NCBI GenBank assembly: GCA_014338405.1
Contig: JTDE01002293.1
Span: 40,233-104,232, forward strand
Length of the DNA: 64,000 nt
DNA from: Paragonimus skrjabini miyazakii
Lineage: Eukaryota > Platyhelminthes > Trematoda > Plagiorchiida > Troglotrematidae
Reading direction: 5' to 3'
Shown here: positions 1 to 11,645 of the stretch, piece after piece
Layout of the letters: every line of letters starts with the position of its first letter
Position numbering within the stretch: position 1 is the stretch's first letter
Program-made: the position numbers and the translations under genes
The notes under the pieces: generated by a model
Told to the model about the DNA's origin: nothing
What the model saw: the letters and a program-made list of their open reading frames with translations, nothing else
Database searches by the model: none

Positions 1-128
1 GTGGTCAGAAGCTCAACAACTGGACTGGCAAAATAACCACATTTAACTCAAGGACCAATACCTAGGGTAGAACACGGATGATTAAAATCACTGGTCAGTA
101 GTAGACTGTCATATTTCCATAACCAAAT

Positions 129-480
129 CTACTTTTTTTCTATGGAGCATTCAGTTAGTTCGTTGGTTATAACAGCAGACAAAGAAATGATTGCTCCATT
201 AATGGAATAGTGACCTGTTTCATGTAGATAACGTGGTACAAACTGGAAATAATCTGTCTTAACCGGCAAATCATCAACAATAAAATAATCAGAGATCAAT
301 CCACAAGACTGCACCTTCACTGTTATATTTGAATTCTATGTTCTCAACTAGTCGACAAATTTACCTAGCATCTCAGGACTTACGGAATCAAATGCTTTAG
401 TGAAATTCACAAAAAAGACACATAGCTGCTGGTTGCATTAAGCATACTTTTCTTGGATCCGCTCACACATTTCAGTATAA
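129..480 (-). mobile_element. Decayed LINE reverse transcriptase fragment
   Basis: Minus-strand translation of about 380-480 gives CVFFVNFTKAFDSVSPEML, preceded by RIQEKYA-stop-CNQQL. This matches the RT palm motif of non-LTR elements, where the usual form is (F)VDLTKAFD with an upstream LQEK..E.N..L. Further downstream on the same strand (about 320-240) VKVQSCGLISDYFIVDDLP fits the segment that normally precedes the V(K/R)QGC motif. Stop codons and frame changes show it is dead. The first catalytic Asp is replaced by Asn (FVNFTKAFD). Only the 5' part of the RT is present, and no YADD region is visible. The clade cannot be fixed from this piece. Confidence 0.55.
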
Positions 481-2050
481 GAAATCAAGTCGTTCATGAG
501 GTGTAAGAGGTATCTTAGACAGGCCACTTCTAGAAAGTGAATTATTCTGATGCTGTATTTAGATGTAGGAATATCAATTTCACACTGAAGACTGACAGAG
601 GTAAATGAGTTCCGCGGTTAGCGAAAAGCAGCACAAACCACTTGTTTACAGTAAAAAAAAGACCACAAGCAATGTTAGGAAATGTAACTAGACGTCTATG
701 TTTTCAATTGAATGCGTATGTAAAACTACTTTCGTACCAACGTAGTCTTTTGTTTATACGTACCGATGCCAAGAGGAGTTAGTTACTTCGTGTGACGCTA
801 CAACATAACCTTGAACCTGTTTTCACAAACCGATTCTCCTATCATATGCCACTTCCATGGTTGCTTTCTTCCCGGGAGTACACAGTAGAAGAGGACGGCT
901 TCATCGTAACATATAACTAATAATCTTTCACTCTTGACTTTAAACACATTCCACAATCACTTAGAACGGAGAATGGTAAAGTCGTAGAACATGCTTACAG
1001 AAACCACGCGTGCACTCTTTATTTGACATCTCTAAAAAACAACTATGGTGGTTGATTAATAAATGTACGACCATTTTTGTCTCACCTACTCGCCATTCGT
1101 CAAAATTTGCGTTTCGCTTTTGAGTAGTCAGAGTTGAGTCATACTAAACCGAGGGCTTAACGATATATCTCGAGGATTATACATTCTGACTAAAATTCAG
1201 TATCCGAGCTCTTTCGTTTAAGAATAAGAATGTGTTTTTGTGATGAAAATCTACTCGACTCAACGCTTATCCAAACCCCGACACAACAGAAGATCTAACA
1301 GGGGGTCAATCCAAACGTCGCGGTAAAGATAATACATCATGATTGGACAAACATTCTCAATGTTATGACTTTCGCTATCCGCTAATTTCTTTTTTCTGTA
1401 TTGCACCAATTAATGTACAGTTTGTGACTTCGTATATGTCCATACGATCAGGTAATGAGTGATTATGATTTCTTCAATAATGTTGTACATCCATAAATTC
1501 GGCTTCTTGTCCCATGAATATGAACTGCTTACTGCAACCAGTACCGGTAGCTTAAACTACTGGAGACGATTTACTCTACAGTGCACATTTTTAAATCATT
1601 TTCATTGTAAGCTCTGGAAAGCATATAGTTATGCTATATTTGATTCACATTCATTTTTGTATTTCTTCTCAGTCTTTTGTTGACTTATGTCCAGAAATTG
1701 AAGTCCGTTAGAAGAAAACATCGCGTTCTGATTATATGTCTTTGTTGTTGTCGTCGAAAATAGGCCTCTTAGGTTGGGAATGGACGAAAATGTGGCAAAA
1801 AACAGTGACCCTCCAATTATCTTGCACATATTATCGTCTTCGGAAGGGGGGAGGAGGATCTGGGAAACTGAAGATGATTACCGTTGGAAGATGGAAAGAT
1901 AGTGGTCTGTTAGAAGATAGAAGCTTAGTAGAAAACCTGAAAAGTCCAAAATGAAGTGGACCATGCCACAGGGGTGGCTTTTGCCGGAGGGACTGTTGTT
2001 CGTATAAAAAACTTTAAGCACATGCAAATTTCCCCGTCACAGGCGATCCT
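481..2050. other. No recognisable feature
   Basis: No gene, repeat domain or RNA could be recognised; open frames are short and overlap on both strands. One short stretch (about 1483-1550) resembles 33088-33155, sharing CATCCATAAAT and CCCATGAATATGAACTGC in near-identical form. This may be an old, unclassified interspersed repeat. Confidence 0.4.
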
Positions 2051-2054
2051 CATA

Positions 2055-2200
2055 GGACTGGTGGTCGAGCGGATATGAACATTGACTCGCAACGTAAAAG
2101 GTAGCCGATTTGATCCCTTACATATCTGTTGAGTCCAAGCAAGGACGAAATTGGCCGTAGGATATCAGTTTCACGGTAGACATGGACAAGCATTTAAAAT
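2055..2200 (+). mobile_element. SINE-B copy 1: tRNA-derived SINE with hammerhead
   Basis: A pol III-type head is visible: A-box-like TGGTCGAGCGG (2062-2072) and B-box-like GATTTGATCC (2107-2116). The hammerhead-like core starts 10 bases after the B box. The layout matches 38598-38720. A tRNA-like promoter followed by a hammerhead ribozyme is the known arrangement of schistosome SM-alpha SINEs. Homology to SM-alpha is inferred from architecture, not from an alignment. The copy is diverged, and no TSD was found. Confidence 0.6.
2126..2169 (+). ncRNA. Hammerhead ribozyme motif (degenerate)
   Basis: The core reads CTGTTGA (2126-2132; consensus CTGATGA, one substitution). Stem II is perfect: GTCC, loop AAGCAA, GGAC (2133-2146). 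It is followed by GAAA (2147-2150). Stem III is ATTG (2150-2153) pairing with CAGT (2166-2169) across a 12-nt loop. The substitution falls at the universally conserved A6 of the core, so this copy is probably inactive. Stem I is not clear. Confidence 0.6.
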
Positions 2201-2209
2201 ACTTCGAAA

Positions 2210-3485
2210 TGGCTCTCTAACATAGTTATGGACTCTGTTGAGCAAAACACGTTGAGGTGAAACAGAAGCGTAAGCAAAAAAAGCCAAAACCGTCAAAATC
2301 AGGGGACCCACTTGGTCAACATGACGATGACGGGAACGCGATGTTCCCAGACGGCCATCCAAAAGTCGCGTCGGGTACAGTCCAGAGGACCTTGGACAGT
2401 GTAAGATATGGAAAGATGAAAGATTGGAAAACTACGCATGGACGAGGAAACTCTAAAAATTATCTACCCATCAACGATGAGCTGTTCTGCAAGTTAACCT
2501 TAGTCGTTTTGGAGGCATGTAATGAACAAAAGCTTGCCACTCAATTTCAACTTATCATAAAAACTGTTAGGCTGGATAAAGTGGCAATCATCACTCTTTT
2601 TGTGTCAGTCAGTCCATATCATGCAAGCTGTTAGCATGAACAACGTAAGGATTATTTGGCGCTCGTTTTGAAAAACTCTGAATATGTGATCGAAAGATAA
2701 ATAATGTCCAAAAAAAAGCCAACATATGATGGTTAGACTGGGTATGTTAGAAACCGATTATAAGCATTCTTCTCACCGAAACCACCGGTGATTGAAATTA
2801 GGTCAAGATCCGTGACCTTGAGACGAGTCACATTCCTCATAGGAGACGCTACTCGACATAGCGGTGACAAAGATGTTAATACATTCAAACTATGACCGAC
2901 TTTCCCTCTACAATTCTTTGCGTGACTGTCAAGAAAACGGCCGGATCTGCACGCAATATTTAATGTCGAGTGTTTGCTGTTCGAGGTGAGTTTGCCAATC
3001 AGAACTCGGTCGAACTCACGGTAACTCTGCCAACAAGTGGCTAGTGCCTCACAGACTGAAGCAGATAAGCCGTGACAATAGGCACAATCTATTAGTTAGG
3101 CGGTGCAAATTGAATGGATGACACCTTATGAAAACAACTTATAAACAGGCGAGGCTGCCAGAAACAAGTGATGTGATTATTACACAAGGATCCATGGACC
3201 CAACGACAACGAACACACGAAGCAGACACATCGCAGAAATGTTCCGAGTAATATGTAGTTTGTAAGTGTCCATGGAGAGAAGCCTTCTGAGCATCGAATG
3301 CGCCTGAGTTGTTGGGCAGGCTAAACGTTTGGCTAAGAACAGGCTCATTAAATCAGAGTGTAATTGATACCTGAGACGCACGTGAACTTCCGAGGCTACA
3401 ACAGGTATGTACTTCGTGACATCGACGCATTGCGGCTAGGAAAATGACAATATGACTAGAAAGAGGATATCAATATCACCATCTT
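2210..3485. other. No recognisable feature
   Basis: This holds a 125-codon plus-strand open frame (2257-2634) with a Lys-rich start and no recognisable domain, lying directly downstream of a SINE. No splice signals or conserved motif support it as a gene. Confidence 0.35.
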
Positions 3486-3489
3486 AACA

Positions 3490-4020
3490 TCCATAAGCCT
3501 GGCCAGAAGGTACTATGGCTCAAGCCGCCATTCACCTCAACAATGACGCGGAATATCCTAGAAATATTGATAAAAAGATTGTAGAGTAATAATAATAAAA
3601 ATGACCATAAAAGAGGAGTAAGCAGAAGAACGAGAAATGACATGGATATAGGTACGCCATTGACTACAGCACATCGATATCTCGGATAGTGATTTGAGTG
3701 ATCACGAGGACCTTAGCCAGGCAGGCGATACCTACCGACTTTGCTCAGTGGAGCAATCAGGGTCTTTATATTTCGTGACCACGTTGTTGCTTGACCAACA
3801 TGTGGTTTCACCCAACTGTTGATGGTCTCAGTACACAACAACCGGTACGATAAACGCTCACTGGCATGCAGAGTACGTGACCCAATCACTGCAGGCTGTG
3901 TAACGTGATCAACTGACCATTTGATCGCGCATCCCGAGCGTTTCGGAATAGGCGCCGGCGAACGGTCGTATTGCTCGCGCCACCATCGGGCCACTTAAGG
4001 TAGGCTAACTGGCAGACACA
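3490..4020 (+). repeat. Unclassified 0.5-kb interspersed repeat, copy 1
   Basis: It aligns over most of its length with 51425-51985 in the same orientation. Shared runs include GATCACGAGGACCT, GCCAGGCAGGCGA, GTGACCACGTTGTTGCTTGAC and ATGCAGAGTACGT. Divergence is spread evenly, with small indels. The 282-nt minus-strand frame inside (3713-3994) is interrupted in copy 2, so the repeat may not code. No terminal repeats or TSD were identified. A PLE fragment begins right after it, but copy 2 has no PLE beside it, so the two are separate. Confidence 0.7.
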
Positions 4021-4037
4021 GATGGCCAAATACAGCA

Positions 4038-4420
4038 AGTCTGCTTATATCCTCGTTGCAAACACGTCAACTCTCTGAACCACAAAGCAAAACGGAACGT
4101 CAACAATGACAAGAAAGCGTTTAACACCTGCTGTATACGAATATTGTAACGTTGCAAAACTGTGTATAGTACAGCGAACCAGAACTCTACCAGTCTACCA
4201 GTTACGAACAAGCAGTCACCGTCTGTTACATTCCATTGTTCATACAAATATTCGTGTAGCTGCAGTATGAGGTACACAGGGAGGATAAATCGACGACTTT
4301 TTGCTCGTATGAAGCAGCATGTTCCCAATTTGCTGGAAACTCACTTAGAAACGCCAGGCACTTGTATAGATGCTGACGTACAGCACACAAAAAATCATCA
4401 GTTGCAAGGTACATAATCCA
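4038..4420 (+). mobile_element. Penelope-like element C-terminal fragment (GIY-YIG)
   Basis: The plus strand encodes RKRLTPAVYEYCNVAK (about 4110-4158), matching the linker between RT and endonuclease in PLEs. In another frame lies SYKYSCSCSMRYTGRINRRL (about 4240-4300), then ARMKQHVPNLL. This is the GIY-YIG endonuclease of PLEs, usually written (Y/F)xCxCGxxYIGRTxRxLxxRxxEHxP. The glycine and arginine of YTGR are kept and the cysteine cluster is partly kept. A frameshift separates the two parts, so the copy is inactive. Confidence 0.7.
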
Positions 4421-4765
4421 AACAGGACATAGAGTAAAAGTTCCCGACGAATCCTGGTTGGTTTTTCAGAGCAACTGGAAACGTATCCTCCAGTATGCTG
4501 AGGCTTTGACTGTCAAACGTCACAGTCTCCCCTGTGTGTTCGAAAATAATTTGTGTTAACGCTGCGGCTACTTTGACAGTCGGAATTTCCACAATTTTGA
4601 TTTCCAGTTTTTGTGTCCGTCTGATGCCGTAAATCATGACGTCCGCCCTGTGGAATTCCGACCCGTCTAAAATTAGTTACATGTACATGTGTGACCAGAA
4701 CGTAGGAAATGCTACTCCGAAGAACATTACATGATTTACGCCTTTTCACTGTATTATTCAAGAAC

Positions 4766-5044
4766 TTACAAAGCACTATATACTCTTCCTTTCAGAGACA
4801 ACCGGACGTCTTTTCGAAGCCACAGATGACGTAGATTGGCAAAGACAACACCTGCCCTTGCTATCCTTGCTGATATCTGATCAAAAATATCACAGGCTGA
4901 CAACAGAGTGTTACCCAAGGTAGTGAAACTGTCCACATTCTCAACTGGATTGTCTAGAATAAAGAGAGTGGGAATAACCCAGTCTTGGAGCAGCATTGCA
5001 CTTTGAAGATGTAAAGTGCATTCCATACAAACCAGCCCAGTCAC
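4766..5044 (-). mobile_element. RTE/CR1-type LINE RT C-terminal fragment
   Basis: A 92-codon minus-strand frame contains LLQDW, then FTTLGNTLLSACDIFDQI, then ARIARAGVVFANLRHLW and KDVRLSLKGRVYSAL. The family forms are KCKVLLQDW, FVYLGSCIS and ARIAKARAxFANLRHLWxRxDVxLSLKGRVY, which follow the YADD palm motif. Homologous stretches lie at 25244-25456 (minus), 47440-47800 (minus), 50690-50960 (plus) and 59720-59950 (plus). The fragment ends where a plus-strand LINE piece begins about 140 bases later. Confidence 0.75.
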
Positions 5045-5184
5045 TCAGCTTGTACAGTTTATATGGATCTTCGTCCATTGAACAAAAAAGTTTTCTTCGG
5101 ACTGACCTATTTGAACTAGTTGCATTTTTAAAATCGTCTAGGCGTACGGGGAATACTTAAGAAACATATGTACATACTACCTGT

Positions 5185-6430
5185 GTTCTGCTCTCATACT
5201 TCAGCTCAGATTAAGGTGCACAAGGAATGGCCCAGCAAGTTCGGTACCAACAGCAATGTCGGAGAAGTCTCCAACCCCCCCGAAAATATTGTTTTGCAAA
5301 AGGCCTAACAAAGTACAATTGCAAGCGACCTTTACAGTTGCCATGGTCATGTACTTCTTCAGTCTTCACGAGCGTTCTTCTTGCTTAATTTTGTTGTCAT
5401 CTCGACTATACCGTACTATTTGGACTTTTGTCCGGTTCATTCTTTTTGACCTTGCTTTGTTGTTGGTCATAAACCCTATACATATGAACGAGTTGCGACC
5501 ATATTGACCTCGGATTGAGCGACATAGCGAGGTTCTTTTTGAAGGCCAGTCTTTTCTCTGTGTTATTGTACCACACAAATCAATTCACGCTCTCTGTGAA
5601 TCAACCGATGAAATTGAGGACGAAAAAAGAGGAAACAGTTGATCATGTGCAAGACAATATAGATATTATAATATCAAATTATGGTTAGCATGCAGTGATT
5701 TACGTTAGAGTAGATTGATCTAGTCCCCAAATTCAATTCCAAATGTGTATAACCAATGCACCCTCATAGAGGCTGTCTTCATTTTGAAGCCGTAATGCGT
5801 ATTCTGGAAATAATTAGTTTACCAGGAGATAGCGTTCAGCGTTGTGGCCAAACCGTTGGATAATGGAATGGAATTAAAGAGCTAGTATCCCCGGGACTAC
5901 ATCAATCAACTCATTGTTAGCGGCAGAGTGGCATCTCTTTGCAACTCATAATTCACGTGCATAAGGTAACCCTGGCCACAAGACGTGACTGCTTTGGTTA
6001 GAGAAATGTGAACCGCTTCCAGATAAGCAAGCATTGATGTCAGAGATCGGGCGCACACATTGAGTGACATCAGCCAAAGTGTAACGATAAGATTGGGAAG
6101 CGAACACTTAGTCAAGCAATTTCTTCTACAAACACAAATGAAGGTGGTGAGGTCATGTACTAAGAATAATAATAATAATTGTCTGTCACACATGACACTC
6201 TGACGAAGTCGCAATCAACTAGGTTAAGATGTAAGAAGGAAAAATGATGACCTAGCGTACAAATAGTTACCAGGAAGCTAGACACTGTGAGTTGTATTCG
6301 TCTTCCAGATAGAAGCTTATATGATCACAAGAAGTTATAGCTTGAGACGTTCAGAGAGAAGGCGATTAATCTGGTTCAGAATCGCGAGCGAACTCGTTGT
6401 GTAACTGAGCTATATGTGAGACATAGATTA
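5185..6430 (+). mobile_element. LINE-B copy, heavily decayed
   Basis: The left end (5190-5265) encodes SHTSAQIKVH and aligns with 59430-59500 of the best LINE-B copy. The right end (about 6110-6430) aligns with 60120-60430. It includes a GHVLR-coding stretch (about 6150-6165), GATGACCTAGCGTA (about 6247-6260) and a block reading TCGTCTTCC followed by the residue-rich tail. The middle is too diverged to align by eye and is about 200 bases longer than expected, so it may hold an insertion. No continuous frame survives. Confidence 0.6.
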
Positions 6431-6444
6431 CTAATGAAATGCAG

Positions 6445-7365
6445 AAGAGAAGGTCGCGGTAAACGGAATGCCTTGAAGGGAAACGTAGCGCTGGAGCTCA
6501 AATAATAGGGCAGTATACTGGTTAGTGATCAGTATAACCATACGTCCAATTCTTTATCAGATGTAATGAGGTTTTTAGTATGTATATCAAAAACCGCTTG
6601 GCATCATGATGCGTCATATGTGGCTAGACAGAGCTAATCTGCCAAACTTAGGAGGCAGCCGGAGCTCACACCAACTAACATACGGTGGGTACCTGGGATG
6701 GATGAACAGTCTACAGTAGATACTGCAATTAGTTAGCCGGACCATTACACGTCAATCAGAGTTTGAGTCCACATGCACGGGAACTGTTAAGCAAGTACTG
6801 CCGAAAAAGAGGATGGCAACTAAAAAGGATCCAGTGTTCAGCAGTGATATCAAGACTAGGACTATAAAGTAGTGAGAAGCACTCAACTTATTTATCACAA
6901 ACACAGAGAATGGCAAGGTGTGCAATACGGCTGTCCAGGTGGCCTTCTCTGAAGATTAGGTTAAAAGTAGCATAGATGCAAGTGTGTGCATTCAACTCTT
7001 GTCGACACACGCCAACAGGAATTGACAACTCCGGTTACACAATCTCGAAGTTTTATTACCACATATCATCCCTGCAAGTTTAACCTGGTGAATATGGTAT
7101 TAAATATGGACTCTGAAAAAAACACTTCGAGTGTGGATTGGCATGTACCCGAGACAATTGTAACCTGAACGTTTAAAATCGGCCAACTGCCTCAGAATGA
7201 GACTGACCAAACTGGCTGGGCAAAACAAAACAACACAACTCGCTTAGCTTGGAACAGAATCACAAAAGACTTGATGCACAGACTGAACGAGAATGTCGGC
7301 TTACAGCATGCACAATGCTATACTAATCAGTTTGTACCTTTCCTCCTGTAATAAGAATCCATCAC
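6445..7365. other. No recognisable feature
   Basis: Only short open frames on both strands; no repeat family, RNA or domain was recognised. Confidence 0.4.
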
Positions 7366-7370
7366 AGTAT

Positions 7371-7700
7371 TGATGGGTAGTCGGGGATTTGGTTAACGTC
7401 AAATCGTACAACACTGACATTTGATCACAGCCTTCGTATTCACAGGTGAAAATACTTGAGCGTTCAGATATTATATTTCCGTTGTATCTCATGTGAGGCC
7501 AGTGACGCAGTGGTCAACAGGGTTCCATCGTGGAAGTGTAACCGCCGTCCTAGTTCAGGCCGTGGCAAAGACATGCAGTACTGATGGGCACAAACAGAAG
7601 TGAAACTCGATTGTAGTACTACTTTTCGAAAGGGGTTGACTGGAAAATCTACGGGAGTGCGACGACTATGATCAACTGTGAGTGATGTCTAACTTGAAAG
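7371..7700 (+). mobile_element. SINE-A copy with inverted 5' head
   Basis: The first part (7371-7446) is the reverse complement of the SINE-A 3' end; TGATGGGTAGTCGGGGATT is the mirror of the usual ...CTACTACTCATCA tail. It runs directly into the SINE-A leader (GTGAAAATACTTGAGCGTTC, 7446-7465). The tRNA-like part follows (TGAGGCCAGTGACGCAGTGG, about 7493-7512), then the body (TTTTCGAAAGGGGTTGACTGG, about 7623-7643). The same junction occurs at 34199-34300, so the inverted head is probably part of the element. The tail is degraded after about 7700. Confidence 0.65.
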
Positions 7701-9880
7701 TATCCATTAGTTAATTGACCTGTTCTCACATGACGATGTTCAAGTCATTGTTACCAGTTGTACGAACAATCATATGAGGATGATGCCTGTATATGGCGTT
7801 CACTACCTCACTTTAATGTTATCAGTTCACGAGGACGATGGCAGTCGTAGGTCACCGGTTATCTGATGCACTCTACATATGAGGATATTTTCTCTTGCAC
7901 ACTGCGTTATGTAGACTGGCAACTTGCTGTCAAAGTATAGCTTCGAATGAAAAAGATCAAGGTAATGTATATCAATATCAAAGCCGAAAGTAAGGTAGGT
8001 CGGGGCAATCAAGCAGCTCAATTAGCAGTAACATGATATCGGACATAGTGTGAAACATAAACGCTGGCCTACCCTGAGCCAGAATGTATGCGCGCGGACT
8101 CCGATAGCCATGTACCCAATTTGCATGCAGATATGTACCATCCGATAATTCCACTGCAGTCGAATCCAGACAAGGCACATCAAGATAGCGGTTACGTCGA
8201 CGGTTATCAGCGAGCCTGTGGAGCAGATGAGACAGTGTTAGGTCAGGTGTACGTTTGCCTAAGAAACTTGGTGGTGATTACAAGTTGAAAATACTTGGTG
8301 GTGTGCATTCACGTGAACACAGATTATAGTTCGCTGATACAGACTACAAAGAATAGATTCAAACGATCAGAAAGCAATTGGGCATGGGTTGTGAATAAGT
8401 AAAGTGTTTATCAACATTTAGAGCTCCCGTTGTCAATTGGTTTCAATTAAGAGTGAACAAATTGACGGGAATTTCAAAGTTGATAGTGCTGTTAACTTTA
8501 TTCTAGAACATTCTGCATATCCATTCTCCAGTAGATCGACAAAGAACATTGTAAATAGTTGTTTTAATTAACCACATTATGCGAATATCAACATGTTTCA
8601 ATAATCACACGATAACTTGAAGACACTGCGTGTTTCTGATTACATGTACCGACAACACTCCTTTGGATCCTGAATAAAGATAAATGTAGTAGAATCTATG
8701 GAGAGAAAAGTTAGAAACTAGCAAAAAGCATCGTGTGGAATGGAAAACAGCATTTAAGAAGCGAAATAAAACGAATGTACATTCTCGTTGTAATCAGTGG
8801 AAATATTTACTTGTCATCAACGTGGGAAATATGAGCATCTGGGAATAATAATAATGTCGCAAGAGATCTGGATGCAATCAGATACAGAGGATGACAACGA
8901 TCAAACTGATGACTGCTAATTCTGTTATCGAAATTGTAATGGAGGCGTCACCACCTATATAAAAAAACAGTCCTAATGTCATGCAATACGTACTACATCT
9001 CAGCATACCAAAGTGGAATCCAAACCTAGATAGTTGAGTGACTGTGGCCTTATTATATTTGCCGATATTTCTCTATTCCCACTTCAGGGATAGAGGTATT
9101 CGCCGATGTAGTTCTTAATCCTTTTTTTAAATAGAAAATCAAAACTCTCCATTGGGCATTTTCCGGTGAGTTTAATCCATTTGACTTCCCTATGACATTC
9201 AGTCTACGAAATATTATTATATTTCCCTACCAGAATGGAAATTCACTTTTGTAAACAATCCACTGTTTTTTTTGTCAGCAAACAGTCTCCACTGGGTAAT
9301 TCGAACCAGGCAGTTGATAAGCTTTATCTTATTACCTACATCACTGGCAGCTAACGTGTTGTTCTGATTGCAAACCAAAGTGACAACAGCATCTTCCAGA
9401 AAGACAAAGAGAAAAGCTTTGAATCAAAGACTTAGACTTGTTTTTCTTTCATGATTATCCTGTACATTGTGACCAATCGAATAGTTATTTCAACATTTTG
9501 ACGTCCGTTGCCCCAATGATTTGCTGATAAGTTCTCATCAATTCACCTCGAGAAACACACTTGAAGCAAAGAACGTACATCCCAAACAGAAAACTACAAA
9601 GTGGGGCAACCGCCCATGTCAACAATCAAAAGTGAATCACGTCTTCAAACTGCATAATGCACTCAAAAATTGCCTGATAACAAAAACTATCGTAACACCT
9701 GGATAGTTACGAAGCAGTTCAATGATCTCAGCTGTCACATTAGTAAAATCCTCTTGAGATACAGAAGAGATAAACCGTAATTTAGGTAGTTCACCGGAAG
9801 TCCCTTCAAAATCCCTATGAGAATGTCTTTCTTCAAGTGGCAATCACCTTTCTGAAGCAGCGGTTCCCACACATAAATTT
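7701..9880. other. No recognisable feature
   Basis: AT-rich sequence with no recognisable coding region, repeat or structured RNA. The overlapping open frames near 7.8-8.3 kb have no family resemblance that I can see. Confidence 0.4.
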
Positions 9881-9990
9881 GAAAAAGGCAAACTGTATAG
9901 TGTAAGATGTCTTGTGCACGGCCATTCCGTTTGCATCTCATGTGTTACTACAGCGAAATTAGTGCAATCAATATATAACAAGCAGGTGTG
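9881..9990 (-). repeat. Left arm of a 110-bp inverted repeat pair
   Basis: The reverse complement of this arm matches 11646-11756 closely. The shared core includes GATTGCACTAATTTCGCTG, GTAACA.ATGAGATGC and CAAGACATCTTACACTATAC. The arms are about 1.65 kb apart and bracket a minus-strand PLE fragment. Confidence 0.75.
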
Positions 9991-10779
9991 GCAGCAATGG
10001 TGAAGAATGCGGACGTGATGAGGTCAGAATGATCGAGATTCGAGAGCAGGGCAATCAGATGACGCTACATGTAGTTGATGAGGACAGTTATGAACAGAGA
10101 AGTTAGAAACCGTTTTTTGCACAATGTATCTCTCTCGAGCACATTTCGCTGTATCTCATCAGGTACATACTGCAGCCTGTGAGGTTTATAAAGCAAAGTT
10201 CAATGAACATTGTGAAGCTGAACAGCAAGACCGACAACCAAACAAACACACACACACATCCATACACATCATTTATCAGGACAATCTGGTACTGACGAAC
10301 AAGTCTTTCTGTAAACAGAGGGATGGCTTCTATTTGCTAATTGCTACCGCCCCCGCGAACCGGAGAAGCCTATGATTTTTTGTTGCGTAAGGTATCCGAA
10401 GCGCTTTCTCCAGGTTCAATTGGGGTCGACAAGTCAATAGGGGTCGGGCGATCGATAACGCTGGTTCCTTGTGACTTGTCACATTCTGATTCGTGGTATC
10501 CATGAGCTAGGACAGTTATGTTACAAGGTCAAGTGGTATTGGGCAGTTAAGTGAGAGGTGGAAGGAATGTTAATAAGTACTTTTAAACTTGAGTGAAAAC
10601 CAGACTGTTAGACGAGTGCATGGTAGAAATTAAGATGAAAACGTTCAGAATAATGGGAAGTTTTCGGGAATGGTACAAAATTACCAGGAGAGGAATAAAT
10701 TGATAACCATTTGTTTCTGGACACATAGCACCGGGTTGGTTCGACGAACAGCAACAGCCTCTGCCAATCGTAGACTTTG

Positions 10780-11310
10780 CTTCGTTCTAGGGCAATATAT
10801 GTTATGAAATGCAGTAACACCATAGATCTGATGACCCGTCTCGTATAGATGTTTCGTGATTGCACTTCGGGCGATGCCAGTTCCTGTGGTACATAGCTAT
10901 TTTGGAATGTGTTCATTGATGCGTGTCCCTAGTTGCTTCTATGTACAGCCATCGTACTTGCATCCACAAGTACAGGTGAAACCATATACTACAATTGATT
11001 GGACCATCAAGATGACCGAGTCCTTCCTAGTTGACGTCAGCAGTTGCGTAGGTTTATCAATGAACACCACCTTCCCGGCATTGTAGATCAGTCTTGTTGC
11101 GACTGTAAGTGTTCATCTGATTAAAACTGAATTGTCATCTCCTTTAAATGGTAAACGAAGGTAGACATTTCTCAGTGGAGCAGTTATTATAGTGGGATTA
11201 TGTCTTGTTGACTTAGTGTGTTTCTCGAGAAGCCGAGGTGGATAGCCGTTGTCAATCAGTTTATCACGAATTTGTTCATTTTCGACCTTATCAGCTGTCG
11301 TGAGATGTTA
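10780..11310 (-). mobile_element. Penelope-like element C-terminal part with GIY-YIG
   Basis: Minus-strand translation gives QIRDKLIDNGYPPRLLEKH, then RNVYLRLPFKGDDNSVLIR, a stop, and TLTVATRLIYNAGKV. These are hallmark PLE segments between RT and endonuclease. The GIY-YIG region follows: VYGFTCTCGCKYDGCT (about 10990-10943) and KQLGTRINEHIPK. Then AITKHLYETGHQI comes close to the C terminus. The usual YIGRT is YDGCT here and in-frame stops are present, so it is inactive. It belongs to a different copy from the PLE at 13650-15423, because the LPFKGD block occurs in both. Confidence 0.8.
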
Positions 11311-11645
11311 ACATTTCGATTTACTCTTATCTGTCACCAACGTAAAACCAACAAATTTTATACAAACTGCACATAGAAACAACAACTGAACGAACCAACC
11401 TTATAGTTCTGACCTTTCACGCGTTAATAGTGTTCGTAGTTCCTTTGAGCTAGCAGAAATTTCGGAGAACGATTCAGTAAGTCCATAGATGATGTACTCG
11501 ATCGAGGTAGACTCTTTATTTACTAATGTACCGTTGCGTGAAACTGTTGAATTTTTATGTGGTTTCATTTCCAGTCAAAATATGAATTTAGGTATTCCAT
11601 TACATCTTCTTAAGGATTCAATTTTTGTCTGTACGGAAAACATTC

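Noticed and set aside
2257..2634. 125-codon frame with a basic N terminus
   Set aside because: No recognisable domain, splice signals or conservation evidence; it follows a SINE directly. Length alone is not convincing.
5592..5650. Hammerhead-like CCGATGA...GGACGAAA enclosed by ATCAAC/GTTGAT
   Set aside because: The outer stem pairs well, but no stem II forms between the two core boxes and the base before the 3' strand is a G where the cleavage site needs A, C or U. Probably chance.
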